A stretch of 64,000 bases of DNA. Origin: Roseibium polysiphoniae (GTDB lineage: Bacteria > Pseudomonadota > Alphaproteobacteria > Rhizobiales > Stappiaceae). Every line of letters starts with the position of its first letter. Position 1 is the stretch's first letter. The position numbers and the translations under genes were made by a program. Below are positions 17,107-25,138 of the stretch, piece after piece. Below the pieces are notes generated by a model that was not told the origin of the DNA, made no database searches, and worked only from the letters and a program-made list of their open reading frames with translations. Location: NCBI RefSeq assembly GCF_014842925.1, contig NZ_JACYXJ010000007.1, positions 1 through 64,000 of the forward strand, given 5' to 3'.

Positions 17107-18369
17107 TTATTGGTAACCTTCCGGGAAGGGATCCGGCTCCATCAAGTCAGCGGTCTCATAGACCAACTCATACTGGCCATCCGGCTTGGCAAGACCGACA
17201 CGGGTCTTGGACCAAAGGTGATGGTTTTCGTGAACCCGGACGTAGCCTTCAGGCGCCGTCGTCAGCTCGATGCCAGGAGAGGCGAGACGAACCTTGTCGA
17301 TGTCAAAGCTACCAGCCTTTTCGACAGCGGCCTTCCACAACCAAGGGCCAAGATAGGCGGCCTGTGTCACATCGCCGATGACAATATCATCGCCCCAACG
17401 CTCTTTGAATGCCTTCACGAAGGCTTCGTTGTTCGGGTTGTCGAGGGACTGGAAGTACTTCATCGCAGCGTAAGCGCCCGTGATGTTCTCGCCGCCGATG
17501 CCGCGGATTTCGTCCTCGGTCACAGAAATTGTGAGAAGAACCGGCTTCTCCTTGGTCATGTCGATACCAGCAGCTTTGAGCTGCTTGTAGAATGCGACGT
17601 TTGAGCCGCCCACGACGATTGCGTAGATCACATCAGGCTTCTTCAGCTTGATCTTGTTGATCACCGAGTTGAACTGAGTGTGGCCAAGCGGATAGTACTC
17701 TTCGCCGACAACCTTAAGGCCAAGCTTTTCGATGTGCTTACGCGCGATCTTGTTGGACGTACGTGGCCAGATGTAGTCAGAGCCGAGGAGATAGAAGCTC
17801 TTCGCCCCTTTTTCCTTTGCGACCCAGTCGATTCCCGCGATGATCTGCTGCGTGGCTTCCTGGCCGGTGTAGATCACGTTCGGGGACTGCTCCAGGCCTT
17901 CATAGAAGGTCGGATAGTAGAGCATGCCATTGTACTGTTCGAAGACCGGCAGAACCGCTTTACGCGATGCAGATGTCCAGCAACCAAAAACGGCGGCAAC
18001 CTTGTCGTTGACGAGGAGCTTCTTGGCTTTTTCCGCGAAGGTGGGCCAATCAGAAGCCCCATCTTCCTGCGTGTATTCGATCTGACGCCCAAGGACCCCG
18101 CCCATCGCGTTGATCTGCTCGATGGCGAGCTTTTCAGCCTGCACCGAACCGGTTTCGGAGATCGCCATCGTGCCGGTTACCGAGTGAAGGATACCGACCT
18201 TCACGGTATCTTCGGTGACTGCCAACCCGGTCGTATTGACGTCATCCGCATGGGCTGCTGACGGAAAGCCGATCTGGGAGAAGGCAGACAGCGCAAACGC
18301 TGTTGCCGTTCCAAGGATCAGGCCGCGCCGCGATGCGGTCGGGCCCTTTAGTTCGCTCTTGTTGTTCAT
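17107..18369 (-). CDS. urtA: Urea/short-chain amide ABC transporter substrate-binding protein (UrtA)
   Basis: A 420-residue periplasmic receptor of the UrtA/FmdD type. The N-terminus has a Tat-like signal, S-R-R-G-L-I-L followed by a weakly hydrophobic core and A-A-H-A-D. UrtA signatures include K-V-G-I-L-H-S-V-T-G-T-M-A-I-S-E, V-F-G-C-W-T-S-A-S-R-K-A-V-L-P-V, N-G-M-L-Y-Y-P-T-F-Y-E-G-L-E-Q-S-P-N and Y-L-L-G-S-D-Y-I-W-P-R-T-S-N. AGGAGG lies 11 bases before the ATG at 18369. It is the first gene of urtABCDE-fmdAB. The neighbouring formamidase and the absence of urease genes favour formamide or another short amide as ligand, alongside or instead of urea. Confidence 0.93.
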   Translation of the reverse strand: MNNKSELKGPTASRRGLILGTATAFALSAFSQIGFPSAAHADDVNTTGLAVTEDTVKVGILHSVTGTMAISETGSVQAEKLAIEQINAMGGVLGRQIEYTQEDGASDWPTFAEKAKKLLVNDKVAAVFGCWTSASRKAVLPVFEQYNGMLYYPTFYEGLEQSPNVIYTGQEATQQIIAGIDWVAKEKGAKSFYLLGSDYIWPRTSNKIARKHIEKLGLKVVGEEYYPLGHTQFNSVINKIKLKKPDVIYAIVVGGSNVAFYKQLKAAGIDMTKEKPVLLTISVTEDEIRGIGGENITGAYAAMKYFQSLDNPNNEAFVKAFKERWGDDIVIGDVTQAAYLGPWLWKAAVEKAGSFDIDKVRLASPGIELTTAPEGYVRVHENHHLWSKTRVGLAKPDGQYELVYETADLMEPDPFPEGYQ

Positions 18370-18784
18370 GACTATTGCCACCTCCTGTCTGTGGTGCAGG
18401 TGCGGGGCCTGTTTGGCGCTCCGCATGACAGGAGGCTCGCTGGAAATTGTGCGATGCCGCAATGCGTCAGTTGCTGTGGGTTAATTGACTTATTTCACAT
18501 AAATTCGATTTCTGAGATGATTTAGATTTTCTTCCAAATTACGAGTACTCAATTAACTTTACTAAAAACATCAGATCTCCTCCGCTCCCGAAGGAGAAAA
18601 AATAGAAACAACAAATAATATTCACCAAATCAAAACGGCACGAATATTGCTGATCAATTTGCCACAATGGTGATTTTTCAAAAATATCATCGTTTCGCAT
18701 TTCAGATGCGCAAATTGGCATCATTTTTCTCTGCACCGCACAATAAAGGTGCGCCTGCGAGAGAAAAGGCAAGGCTGGGAACAG
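18370..18784. other. Divergent regulatory region between urtA and the hybrid kinase gene
   Basis: This 415-base A+T-rich stretch has no convincing gene. On the urtA side it holds the anti-Shine-Dalgarno hairpin. About 215 bases before urtA, the minus strand at 18596-18585 reads CTCC-TTCG-GGAG, a stable UUCG tetraloop hairpin, which could be part of a long leader. I could not place a convincing sigma-54 or sigma-70 promoter for either gene. Confidence 0.5.
18381..18435 (-). promoter_or_regulatory. Hairpin that can sequester the urtA ribosome binding site
   Basis: In the urtA leader, CCTCCTGTC (18435-18427 on the minus strand) is a perfect 9-base complement of GACAGGAGG (18389-18381), which contains the urtA Shine-Dalgarno sequence. 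The two arms enclose a 37-base loop. This places a strong anti-Shine-Dalgarno element upstream of the first gene of the amide operon and suggests translational control or a protein- or ligand-released block. The pairing is seen directly; the function is inference. Confidence 0.5.
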
Positions 18785-21700
18785 ATGGCGGGTCATCAGC
18801 GGGTTGTGCGCCTGCGCCGAACATACAACCAGTGGGTGGCGAACCAGACCCTGGAAGACTACGCGCTCCGTTTCACCGCGAAAGGCGCAAGACGCTGGTC
18901 GGCTGCTCGGGTCGCCAACACCGCGCTTGGCGCCATCTCCTTCCTTGCTCTGGAAGCCATCGGAGCAGCGATCACGCTCAATTACGGCTTCACGAATTCG
19001 GTCACGGCGATCATGGTCGTGGGTCTTCTTATCTTCATCACCGGCCTTCCGATCTCTTTCTACGCCGTCAAATATGGTGTCGACATTGACTTGCTGACCC
19101 GCGGCGCGGGCTTTGGCTACATTGGCTCGACGGTCACCTCACTGATCTACGCGAGCTTCACCTTCATCTTTTTCGCCCTTGAAGCGGCCATCATGGCGAC
19201 CGCTCTGGAACTTTTCCTCGGCATTCCACTCAATATTGGCTACCTGCTTTGCACGCTCGTGATAATTCCGATGGTGATCTACGGCATCACTCTGATCAGC
19301 CGCCTGCAAGTCTACACCCAGCCACTCTGGATCTTCCTGCAGATCCTCCCGTTTGTGTTCATCGCCTGGCAAGGCGTCGCCCCGTTCGACGAGTGGCGTT
19401 CCTTTTCCGGTCGCCTGGGCGCCGAAAACGGCCAATTCGACCTATTGCTTTTCGGTGCTGCCAGTGCCGTCGTCTTTTCCCTCATCGCCCAGATCGGCGA
19501 GCAGGTGGATTTCCTGCGCTTCCTGCCGCGTGAACGGCGAGGCCGGCGTACCCAATGGTGGCTATCCCTTCTAGCCGCAGGGCCGGGCTGGATCATCATC
19601 GGAGCGATCAAGCTGTTGATGGGGTCGTTTCTAGTGGTTCTTGCCATCGGAAACGGAATGGCGCCTGAATTCGCGGTCGAACCGACCCACCTGTACCTGA
19701 TGGCATTTCAACATGTGGCCAGCCCGGAAGTGGCAATCGCCTTGACCGGCATTTTTGTCATCGTCTGTCAGATCAAGATCAATGTGACGAATTCCTATGC
19801 CGGCTCGATCGCCTGGTCGAATTTCTTTTCGCGTCTGACCCACAGCCATCCAGGCCGGGTCGTCTGGCTGGTCTTCAACGTTGCCATCGCTCTCGCGCTG
19901 ATGGAACTGGGCGTCTACAAGGCGCTGGAGCGAACCCTTGGACTCTACTCGATCGTCGCCGTGGCTTGGATCGGCGCCTTGTTTGCAGATCTGGTGATCA
20001 ACAAGCCGCTCGGACTTAGTCCGAAACACATCGAGTTCAAACGCGCTCACCTTTACGACGTGAACCCGGTCGGCCTCGGCTCCATGGGGCTTGCCAGCCT
20101 TTTGGCCCTTGCCGCCTACTCCGGCGTGTTTGGCGAAACGGGCAGAGCCCTGGCCAGCTATATCGCCCTCTTCACCGCGGTGATCCTGGCTCCTGTTATC
20201 GCCTACCTGACAAAGGGGCGCTATTACATTGCTCGTAAGGCGGACAGCTTTGTCGCCGACGACGGCACGAAGCCTGCAAGCATGGACTGCTGTATCTGCG
20301 AACATAACTTCGAGATCGAGGACATGGCGCGCTGTCCTGTCTACTCGGGCCCAATCTGCTCACTCTGCTGCTCTCTCGATGCAAGATGCGAGGATGATTG
20401 CAAGGAAGAGGCACGGATCGGGGATCAGATCAGTTCATTTCTTCATTCGATCCTTCCAGAGCAGGTTGTCGGCAAGATCGGCGCTCGGCTCGGGCTTTAT
20501 ATCGGCGTCATGCTCGTGGTCAGCCTATCGCTGGGCGGGATCTTGTCGTTTGTCTATTTTCACCTGGATGTGGCAGCAGAGATCGGCGCAAAGGCAGGCA
20601 TTGAACAGGCGCTGACCCAGGTTTTTGTGATCCTGCTGATGATCTCAGGGGTGATGGCATGGCTTTACGTGCTTGTGCATGAAAGCCGCAAGTTCGCGAA
20701 GGAAGAAACCCGGCGCCAAACCAGCCTCCTGATGCAGGAGATCCGCGCGCACAGCAGGACAGACAAGAAGCTGCAAAAGGCCAAGGAAGTTGCGGAATCC
20801 GCCAATGAGGCCAAGAGCCGCTATGTTATCGGCATCAGCCATGAACTCCGCTCGCCGCTGAACGCCATTGCCGGATATGCCCAGTTGATGCAGCGCGACC
20901 CAGCCATTCCTGTTCACAGGCGCGACGCGGTCAAGGTCATCCAGAACTCGGCCGACCATCTCTCTGGCTTGATCGAGGGGTTGCTCGACATCTCCAAGAT
21001 CGAAGCCGGCCATCTGACAATCTACCGGGAACGTTTCAACCTTCATGAGTTCCTGACCCAGATAGTTGATATGTTCCGGCTTCAAGCTGATGCGAAAGCC
21101 CTTCGCTTCGTCTTTGCCCCTGCCGACAATCTGCCTGTCTACGTCTTTGGTGACGAAAAGCGCCTCCGGCAGATCCTGATCAATCTCCTCTCCAACGCGA
21201 TCAAAGCGACCCGCTGCGGGGAAATCACTTTGAAGGTAGAATACCACAGCCAAGTGGCCGAGTTCTTCGTTTCGGATACGGGAACAGGTATCGACCAGAA
21301 AGATCTGGAACGTATTTTCATACCTTTTGAAAGACTTGAGGGAGACGCCGCCTCGACACCCGGGACGGGATTGGGTCTCACCATCACAAAGCTCCTCAGC
21401 GAGATCATGGGCGGCGACATCCAGGTGGAAAGCACACTTGGACGGGGAAGCACATTCAACGTCCGCCTGCTTTTGTCCTCTGCCCAGGCTCCCTCAAGCA
21501 AAACCGCTGTCGAAAAGCAGATCCTCGGTTACGAAGGCCCAACGCAGACGATCATTGTCGTTGACGACGACGCAGCCCAGCGTAGCCTGATGAGTGATTT
21601 CCTCGTGCCGCTTGGCTTCAGGGTCATCGCAGTTCCCAATGCGAATGCCTGTCTTGAAGTCGTCGACACAAATCAGCCTGATGCCTTTCTGCTTGATATC

Positions 21701-22183
21701 AGCATGCCCGGGATGAATGGCTGGGAGCTCGCCAGGGTTTTGCGTCAGTCCGGCCATGGAGCGGCGGTCATGATCATGATTTCGGCAAACGCAGATGAGC
21801 GCGGACGCGACCCGGTCCATCGGATCTATCATGACGACTACCTTGTCAAACCGTTCCGGCTTTCAGAGTTGCTGGAGCGGCTCGAGAGGCACTTGAAGCT
21901 TGTCTGGCGCACCGAGGAAAGTGCGCCGATCGATCAAAGCGCTTCGGTTCATCCCTCTTTCGACAAAGCCGCCATTCCCTCAACGGAAAGCCTGCAGATG
22001 CTGCGCCAGCTCAGTCAAATGGGCTATGTGCGCGGCATAAGGGCCAAACTCGACGATATCGAGTTACAGGAGCCGCAAGCCACCGCATTTGTAACCCACA
22101 TGCGAGAGCTCGTGACAGATTTCGATATCAAACGCTACGAACAGCTATTGGAGGCAGTTGAGCATGATGATGGTCGTTCCTAG
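18785..22183 (+). CDS. Hybrid sensor histidine kinase with an N-terminal NCS1-type permease domain
   Basis: An 1132-residue inner-membrane protein. Residues 1-490 look like a complete NCS1 permease (cytosine/purine/allantoin transporter family, about 12 helices). A Cys-rich segment (about 501-540) with C-C-x-C, C-P-x-Y-S-G-P-I-C-S-L-C-C and two further Cys follows, then two more helices (about 560-640). A HisKA domain has phospho-acceptor His686 in S-H-E-L-R-S-P, a HATPase domain has N-L-L-S-N-A-I-K and G-T-G-L-G-L, and a receiver has the phospho-Asp near 969 (L-L-D-I-S-M-P). About 90 residues follow. GTG at 18749 is an alternative start, but GGGA precedes ATG 18785. It faces the urt-fmd operon and overlaps its response regulator gene, so I infer it senses the amide or a related nitrogen compound through the permease domain. 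Confidence 0.88.
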   Translation: MAGHQRVVRLRRTYNQWVANQTLEDYALRFTAKGARRWSAARVANTALGAISFLALEAIGAAITLNYGFTNSVTAIMVVGLLIFITGLPISFYAVKYGVDIDLLTRGAGFGYIGSTVTSLIYASFTFIFFALEAAIMATALELFLGIPLNIGYLLCTLVIIPMVIYGITLISRLQVYTQPLWIFLQILPFVFIAWQGVAPFDEWRSFSGRLGAENGQFDLLLFGAASAVVFSLIAQIGEQVDFLRFLPRERRGRRTQWWLSLLAAGPGWIIIGAIKLLMGSFLVVLAIGNGMAPEFAVEPTHLYLMAFQHVASPEVAIALTGIFVIVCQIKINVTNSYAGSIAWSNFFSRLTHSHPGRVVWLVFNVAIALALMELGVYKALERTLGLYSIVAVAWIGALFADLVINKPLGLSPKHIEFKRAHLYDVNPVGLGSMGLASLLALAAYSGVFGETGRALASYIALFTAVILAPVIAYLTKGRYYIARKADSFVADDGTKPASMDCCICEHNFEIEDMARCPVYSGPICSLCCSLDARCEDDCKEEARIGDQISSFLHSILPEQVVGKIGARLGLYIGVMLVVSLSLGGILSFVYFHLDVAAEIGAKAGIEQALTQVFVILLMISGVMAWLYVLVHESRKFAKEETRRQTSLLMQEIRAHSRTDKKLQKAKEVAESANEAKSRYVIGISHELRSPLNAIAGYAQLMQRDPAIPVHRRDAVKVIQNSADHLSGLIEGLLDISKIEAGHLTIYRERFNLHEFLTQIVDMFRLQADAKALRFVFAPADNLPVYVFGDEKRLRQILINLLSNAIKATRCGEITLKVEYHSQVAEFFVSDTGTGIDQKDLERIFIPFERLEGDAASTPGTGLGLTITKLLSEIMGGDIQVESTLGRGSTFNVRLLLSSAQAPSSKTAVEKQILGYEGPTQTIIVVDDDAAQRSLMSDFLVPLGFRVIAVPNANACLEVVDTNQPDAFLLDISMPGMNGWELARVLRQSGHGAAVMIMISANADERGRDPVHRIYHDDYLVKPFRLSELLERLERHLKLVWRTEESAPIDQSASVHPSFDKAAIPSTESLQMLRQLSQMGYVRGIRAKLDDIELQEPQATAFVTHMRELVTDFDIKRYEQLLEAVEHDDGRS

Positions 22184-23117
22184 CCCTGGTGACACAATCC
22201 TCGTGGTTGATGACACCCCCTCTTCCCTGGGCATGCTGACCAGTGCCCTGGAAGAATCCGGCTACACGGTGCTGGTCGCTCCGGACGGTCAAAAAGCGTT
22301 AGACATTGCCTCACGGTTTACACCCAACGCCATCCTCATGGATGCCGTGATGCCAAATCTCGATGGCTTCGAGACCAGCAAGAGACTGAAGAAAATGTGC
22401 GGTCTTGAGGATGTTCCCGTGCTCTTCATGACCGGGCTCAGCGACACTGAAAACATCGTCAAGGGTCTGGAAGTCGGCGGGGTGGACTACATCACAAAAC
22501 CGGTGAACCCGGCGGAGTTGCTGGCGCGGCTCAAAGTCCACATCGCCAATGCGCGCAGCAGCAAGAGCGCACATCTTGCCCTCGACGTCTCGGGGCGCTT
22601 CCTGCTTTCCATCGATCTTGCCGGCAGGGTCTGCTGGGCGACGCCCCAGGCCAGAATGCTTCTCGGCCTCGACAGTTCTGACGCTGCGGAGAAAGTCGAA
22701 GCCCAGGTAATGACAAATGCGCTTCCAACAGCCGTCGTCGACTGGCTGCGTCAAATGACCGGAATGTCCGGGCAGCCCTCCCCCTCCGCACGAGAGGATC
22801 TGTTTCTCTCGCTGGAGGCCGGTGAAATGCGCTTTGCCTACGTCGGCGCCATCAATTCCGGCGAGCATCTGCTGCGCGTCACGGAAGGGGGCAGCAAGGA
22901 CGGCAACGAAGCCCTTCGGGCGGAGTTCAATCTGACCGAACGGGAAGCTGAGGTTCTGACGTGGATCACAAACGGCAAATCCAACAAGGAAATCGCCGCG
23001 ATCCTGGACATGAGTCCACGAACCGTCAACAAGCACCTTGATCGCATTTTCGGAAAACTGGGCGTCGAAAACCGAACCGCCGCAGCCGTCCTGTCGCTCA
23101 AGAAGCTGCAGGACTAG
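22164..23117 (+). CDS. LuxR-type response regulator with receiver, middle domain and HTH
   Basis: A 317-residue regulator. The receiver (about 7-125) has the acidic pair V-V-D-D-T, phospho-Asp in I-L-M-D-A-V-M-P-N, and Y-I-T-K-P-V-N-P. Residues 135-235 form a PAS-like middle domain of unclear ligand. The C-terminal LuxR helix-turn-helix (about 250-315) reads L-T-E-R-E-A-E-V-L-T-W-I-T-N-G-K-S-N-K-E-I-A. GGAGG lies nine bases before ATG 22164 inside the kinase gene, and the 20-base overlap makes the two a pair. Targets could be the divergent urt-fmd operon or the palindrome-bearing promoters just downstream; neither is proven. Confidence 0.9.
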   Translation: MMMVVPSPGDTILVVDDTPSSLGMLTSALEESGYTVLVAPDGQKALDIASRFTPNAILMDAVMPNLDGFETSKRLKKMCGLEDVPVLFMTGLSDTENIVKGLEVGGVDYITKPVNPAELLARLKVHIANARSSKSAHLALDVSGRFLLSIDLAGRVCWATPQARMLLGLDSSDAAEKVEAQVMTNALPTAVVDWLRQMTGMSGQPSPSAREDLFLSLEAGEMRFAYVGAINSGEHLLRVTEGGSKDGNEALRAEFNLTEREAEVLTWITNGKSNKEIAAILDMSPRTVNKHLDRIFGKLGVENRTAAAVLSLKKLQD

Positions 23118-23248
23118 ATTTCCACTTTTCGTCGACCACATCTTTGGCATCACCCTCGCCCGCCTCTTTCAAAGATCCGCAGAACGAAAGCCAAACTGTA
23201 TCGCTCCGATCTCCCGGCCCTTCGGCAAATCGGAGCGAATGCAGCCTT

Positions 23249-23266
23249 ATGGGGGATCGACCCCAT
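23249..23266 (+). promoter_or_regulatory. Palindrome A, ATGGGG-N6-CCCCAT, upstream of the Lys/Gly-rich protein gene
   Basis: ATGGGG-GATCGA-CCCCAT. The right half ends 22 bases before CATTCT (23289-23294), a -10-like hexamer, so the site sits just upstream of and touching the -35 position, which itself is poor. The start codon is 81 bases downstream. This geometry is shared with four more sites and suggests an activator site. The 23118-23346 gap contains nothing else I can name. Confidence 0.7.
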
Positions 23267-23346
23267 GGGATGAAAGCTGGCTGAGCGGCATTCTCCTCAC
23301 ATCGGAAACGCGGTGACACACCGCTCACAGATGAGGGGAATTTGAG

Positions 23347-23820
23347 ATGCTTGCACTGTCCATTTTGAAGAAAGCCGCCAAGACGATCACCATGGTCATG
23401 GTCGCCGCCGCAATGTCCTACGGCGCCGTTGAAACCTTTGATCCGTCCATCGCGGAGGCGGGCGCGAAGAAGAAGGTCCAGTTCGTGTCCAAGGGGATCG
23501 GCAAGGTCGGCGGCTTCCTGGAAAAAGCGGGCCGCAAGGCCCAGGCAAAACGCGGCATCGGCAAACATGTCGGCGGCATTTTGAAGAACACCGGCAAGGG
23601 CTTCAAGAAGACCAGCAAGGGCGTCAACAAGGGCATGGGCAAAGTCTCCCGTGGCACGAACAAGTTCCTCGGCAAATCCAAGGTTGGTCGCGGCCTCAAG
23701 AAAGGTTGGCGTAATGTGAAGCAGCGTCAGGATCAGACCATCAACCGGGCCTTCGGCAACTGCGGCGGCCGGTTCTGCAAAGGCGCACGTGAAGGGGTCC
23801 GGTTGTTCGCCCCGATGTAA
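23347..23820 (+). CDS. Exported, strongly basic Lys/Gly-rich protein of unknown function
   Basis: A 157-residue protein I do not recognise. A signal-like N-terminus (L-K-K-A-A-K-T then T-M-V-M-V-A-A-A-M-S-Y-G) leads to possible cleavage near A-E-A-G-A at about 38. The rest is extremely basic and Gly-rich with loosely repeated K-G-x-G-K-V/ K-K-T-S-K-G-V-N-K-G units every 10-12 residues (about 45-125), then N-C-G-G-R-F-C-K-G with two Cys near the end. It could bind nucleic acid, acidic polysaccharide or membranes. GAGGGGAA precedes the ATG. It has its own palindrome-bearing promoter and a strong terminator. Confidence 0.8.
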   Translation: MLALSILKKAAKTITMVMVAAAMSYGAVETFDPSIAEAGAKKKVQFVSKGIGKVGGFLEKAGRKAQAKRGIGKHVGGILKNTGKGFKKTSKGVNKGMGKVSRGTNKFLGKSKVGRGLKKGWRNVKQRQDQTINRAFGNCGGRFCKGAREGVRLFAPM

Positions 23821-23839
23821 GGAACAAGGGTGATCACCC

Positions 23840-23871
23840 AAAATCGGCCGGATGAGAATCCGGCCGATTTT
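23840..23871 (+). terminator. Rho-independent terminator of the Lys/Gly-rich protein gene
   Basis: A perfect 14-base stem, AAAATCGGCCGGAT (23840-23853) with ATCCGGCCGATTTT (23858-23871), encloses a GAGA tetraloop and runs into a T-rich tail. It isolates the gene from the next promoter, whose palindrome begins 29 bases further on. Confidence 0.9.
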
Positions 23872-23899
23872 CTTTTGTCGAAGAGCATTCACCGTGCAG

Positions 23900-23917
23900 A
23901 TGGGGGATCCACCCCAT
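23900..23917 (+). promoter_or_regulatory. Palindrome B, ATGGGG-N6-CCCCAT
   Basis: ATGGGG-GATCCA-CCCCAT, followed after exactly 22 bases by TATCTT (23940-23945) as the -10-like hexamer. The gene it serves starts at 23976, 58 bases after the site. The half-sites and spacer are identical to palindrome C. Confidence 0.72.
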
Positions 23918-23975
23918 GGGGGGGCAAGGAAAGCCCCGGTATCTTTTCACCATGGAAACAGGAAAGGACAGACCG

Positions 23976-24668
23976 ATGAGGAAATTCATTTTTGCAGCCG
24001 GCGCATTGCTCGCCTCAATGGGACCAGGGTTCGCATCGGGCGCTATGGCCGGAGAGGGCCTCGATTTGTCCGGTTACAAGCCAATACCGACAGCCATCCA
24101 TCTTGATTGGACGCCCGAAAAGTCGATGGCCGTCCTTCGATTTTCAACCGGTTGCCTATCGACGCAAACCGGACACATGGTCGCGGAGGATCTGTCGGTT
24201 GAACTGGATCGTGAAACTGGCCGTCTTGAAATCAACGGGAGTTATCTCCAACAACCTCCGGAGAACCCGAGAATGATTGGCTCGGCGGATTGTATGGGTT
24301 CAAGAGTGAAAACAGTCGAAATTCCGCATTTGACAGGTGGCAACTATGAAGTGCTCAGGAATGGCAAATTGCTTTGGAACGTTGAGCTGGCTGACAAGCC
24401 TCTCGAGATGACCTTGGGCCTGGACGAGGCGAAGGCAGGTCAACTGATCAAGCGCAAAACGTTCAAACCGTCATCGAAGGCGTGGATGAGACACGAGGGT
24501 GTCAATGCATCAAGAGGCGCGCTCAGGGCAACAGGCTCGGTGCGGGTTTCCAAAGGAACTCTGGTCTCTGAGAAGAGACAGACACACTCTTCGATGGGAC
24601 CGGGTAAAACGGAAAACCGGCCATGGCGCTTTTGCTACTGCATGCCAAGGAGCATTGGCGGTAACTGA
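23976..24668 (+). CDS. Exported protein, W-P-E-K family member 1, with an extended basic tail
   Basis: A 230-residue exported protein of unknown function. The signal peptide (1-25) ends S-G-A-M-A-G-E. It shares an ordered set of motifs with the protein encoded at 29592: W-T-P-E-K (45-49), F-S-T-G-C-L (56-61), L-D-R-E (77-80) and D-C-M (105-107), with equal spacing from P-E-K to G-C-L. The two conserved Cys may form a disulfide. After about residue 150 it has a basic, low-complexity tail of some 80 residues that the paralogue lacks, which may reflect a lost stop codon. The ATG at 23976 follows AGGAAAGGA. Confidence 0.75.
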   Translation: MRKFIFAAGALLASMGPGFASGAMAGEGLDLSGYKPIPTAIHLDWTPEKSMAVLRFSTGCLSTQTGHMVAEDLSVELDRETGRLEINGSYLQQPPENPRMIGSADCMGSRVKTVEIPHLTGGNYEVLRNGKLLWNVELADKPLEMTLGLDEAKAGQLIKRKTFKPSSKAWMRHEGVNASRGALRATGSVRVSKGTLVSEKRQTHSSMGPGKTENRPWRFCYCMPRSIGGN

Positions 24669-24702
24669 CAGACATGAGAGGATATCGTGGGCGGCGGTGT
24701 TG

Positions 24703-25035
24703 CTACTTGCTCTTCCTGAAATCCTCATCGGCGTTGCGCATTTCAAGCGGAGTTACAATGCCGTCCTTGTTCTTGTCGATGACATTGAAGGCATACCCAT
24801 AGGCTCCGAAGAACCTGATTTTGCGCGCGGTCGATTGCCCGAAATCGGCCATCGCGCGAACAAACGTCCTGAATTCCTTGCGCGTGAGAACCCGATCCTT
24901 GTTCACGTCAGCCTTCAGGAAAGCGGCGATTTCGGATTTCTTCGGTTTCAAGTTAGCGGTCGCGAGCGACGATTGCGGTGTCCAGCCACTGAGACCAAGT
25001 GCCAGCGATGCGATCAAGATGATCCGATTTCTCAT
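24703..25035 (-). CDS. Small exported EF-hand protein
   Basis: A 110-residue protein with a signal peptide (about 1-26) and two canonical 12-residue EF-hand loops. The first is D-V-N-K-D-R-V-L-T-R-K-E and the second D-K-N-K-D-G-I-V-T-P-L-E, both with Asp1, Asn3, Asp5 and Glu12, so calcium binding in the periplasm is likely. The ATG at 25035 is preferred over a GTG at 25044. It is convergent with the W-P-E-K gene upstream. No ATGGGG palindrome lies in front of it, so it seems separate from the shared regulon. Confidence 0.8.
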   Translation of the reverse strand: MRNRIILIASLALGLSGWTPQSSLATANLKPKKSEIAAFLKADVNKDRVLTRKEFRTFVRAMADFGQSTARKIRFFGAYGYAFNVIDKNKDGIVTPLEMRNADEDFRKSK

Positions 25036-25138
25036 GAGCTCCACTCCCTCACCCTACGGAATTTATCTCAGGCTGAGGGAATTGCAAAAAGCCAAATGCG
25101 GCCAATACTGGAGAATTCTGAGGCCTAGCCAGTCGCGT

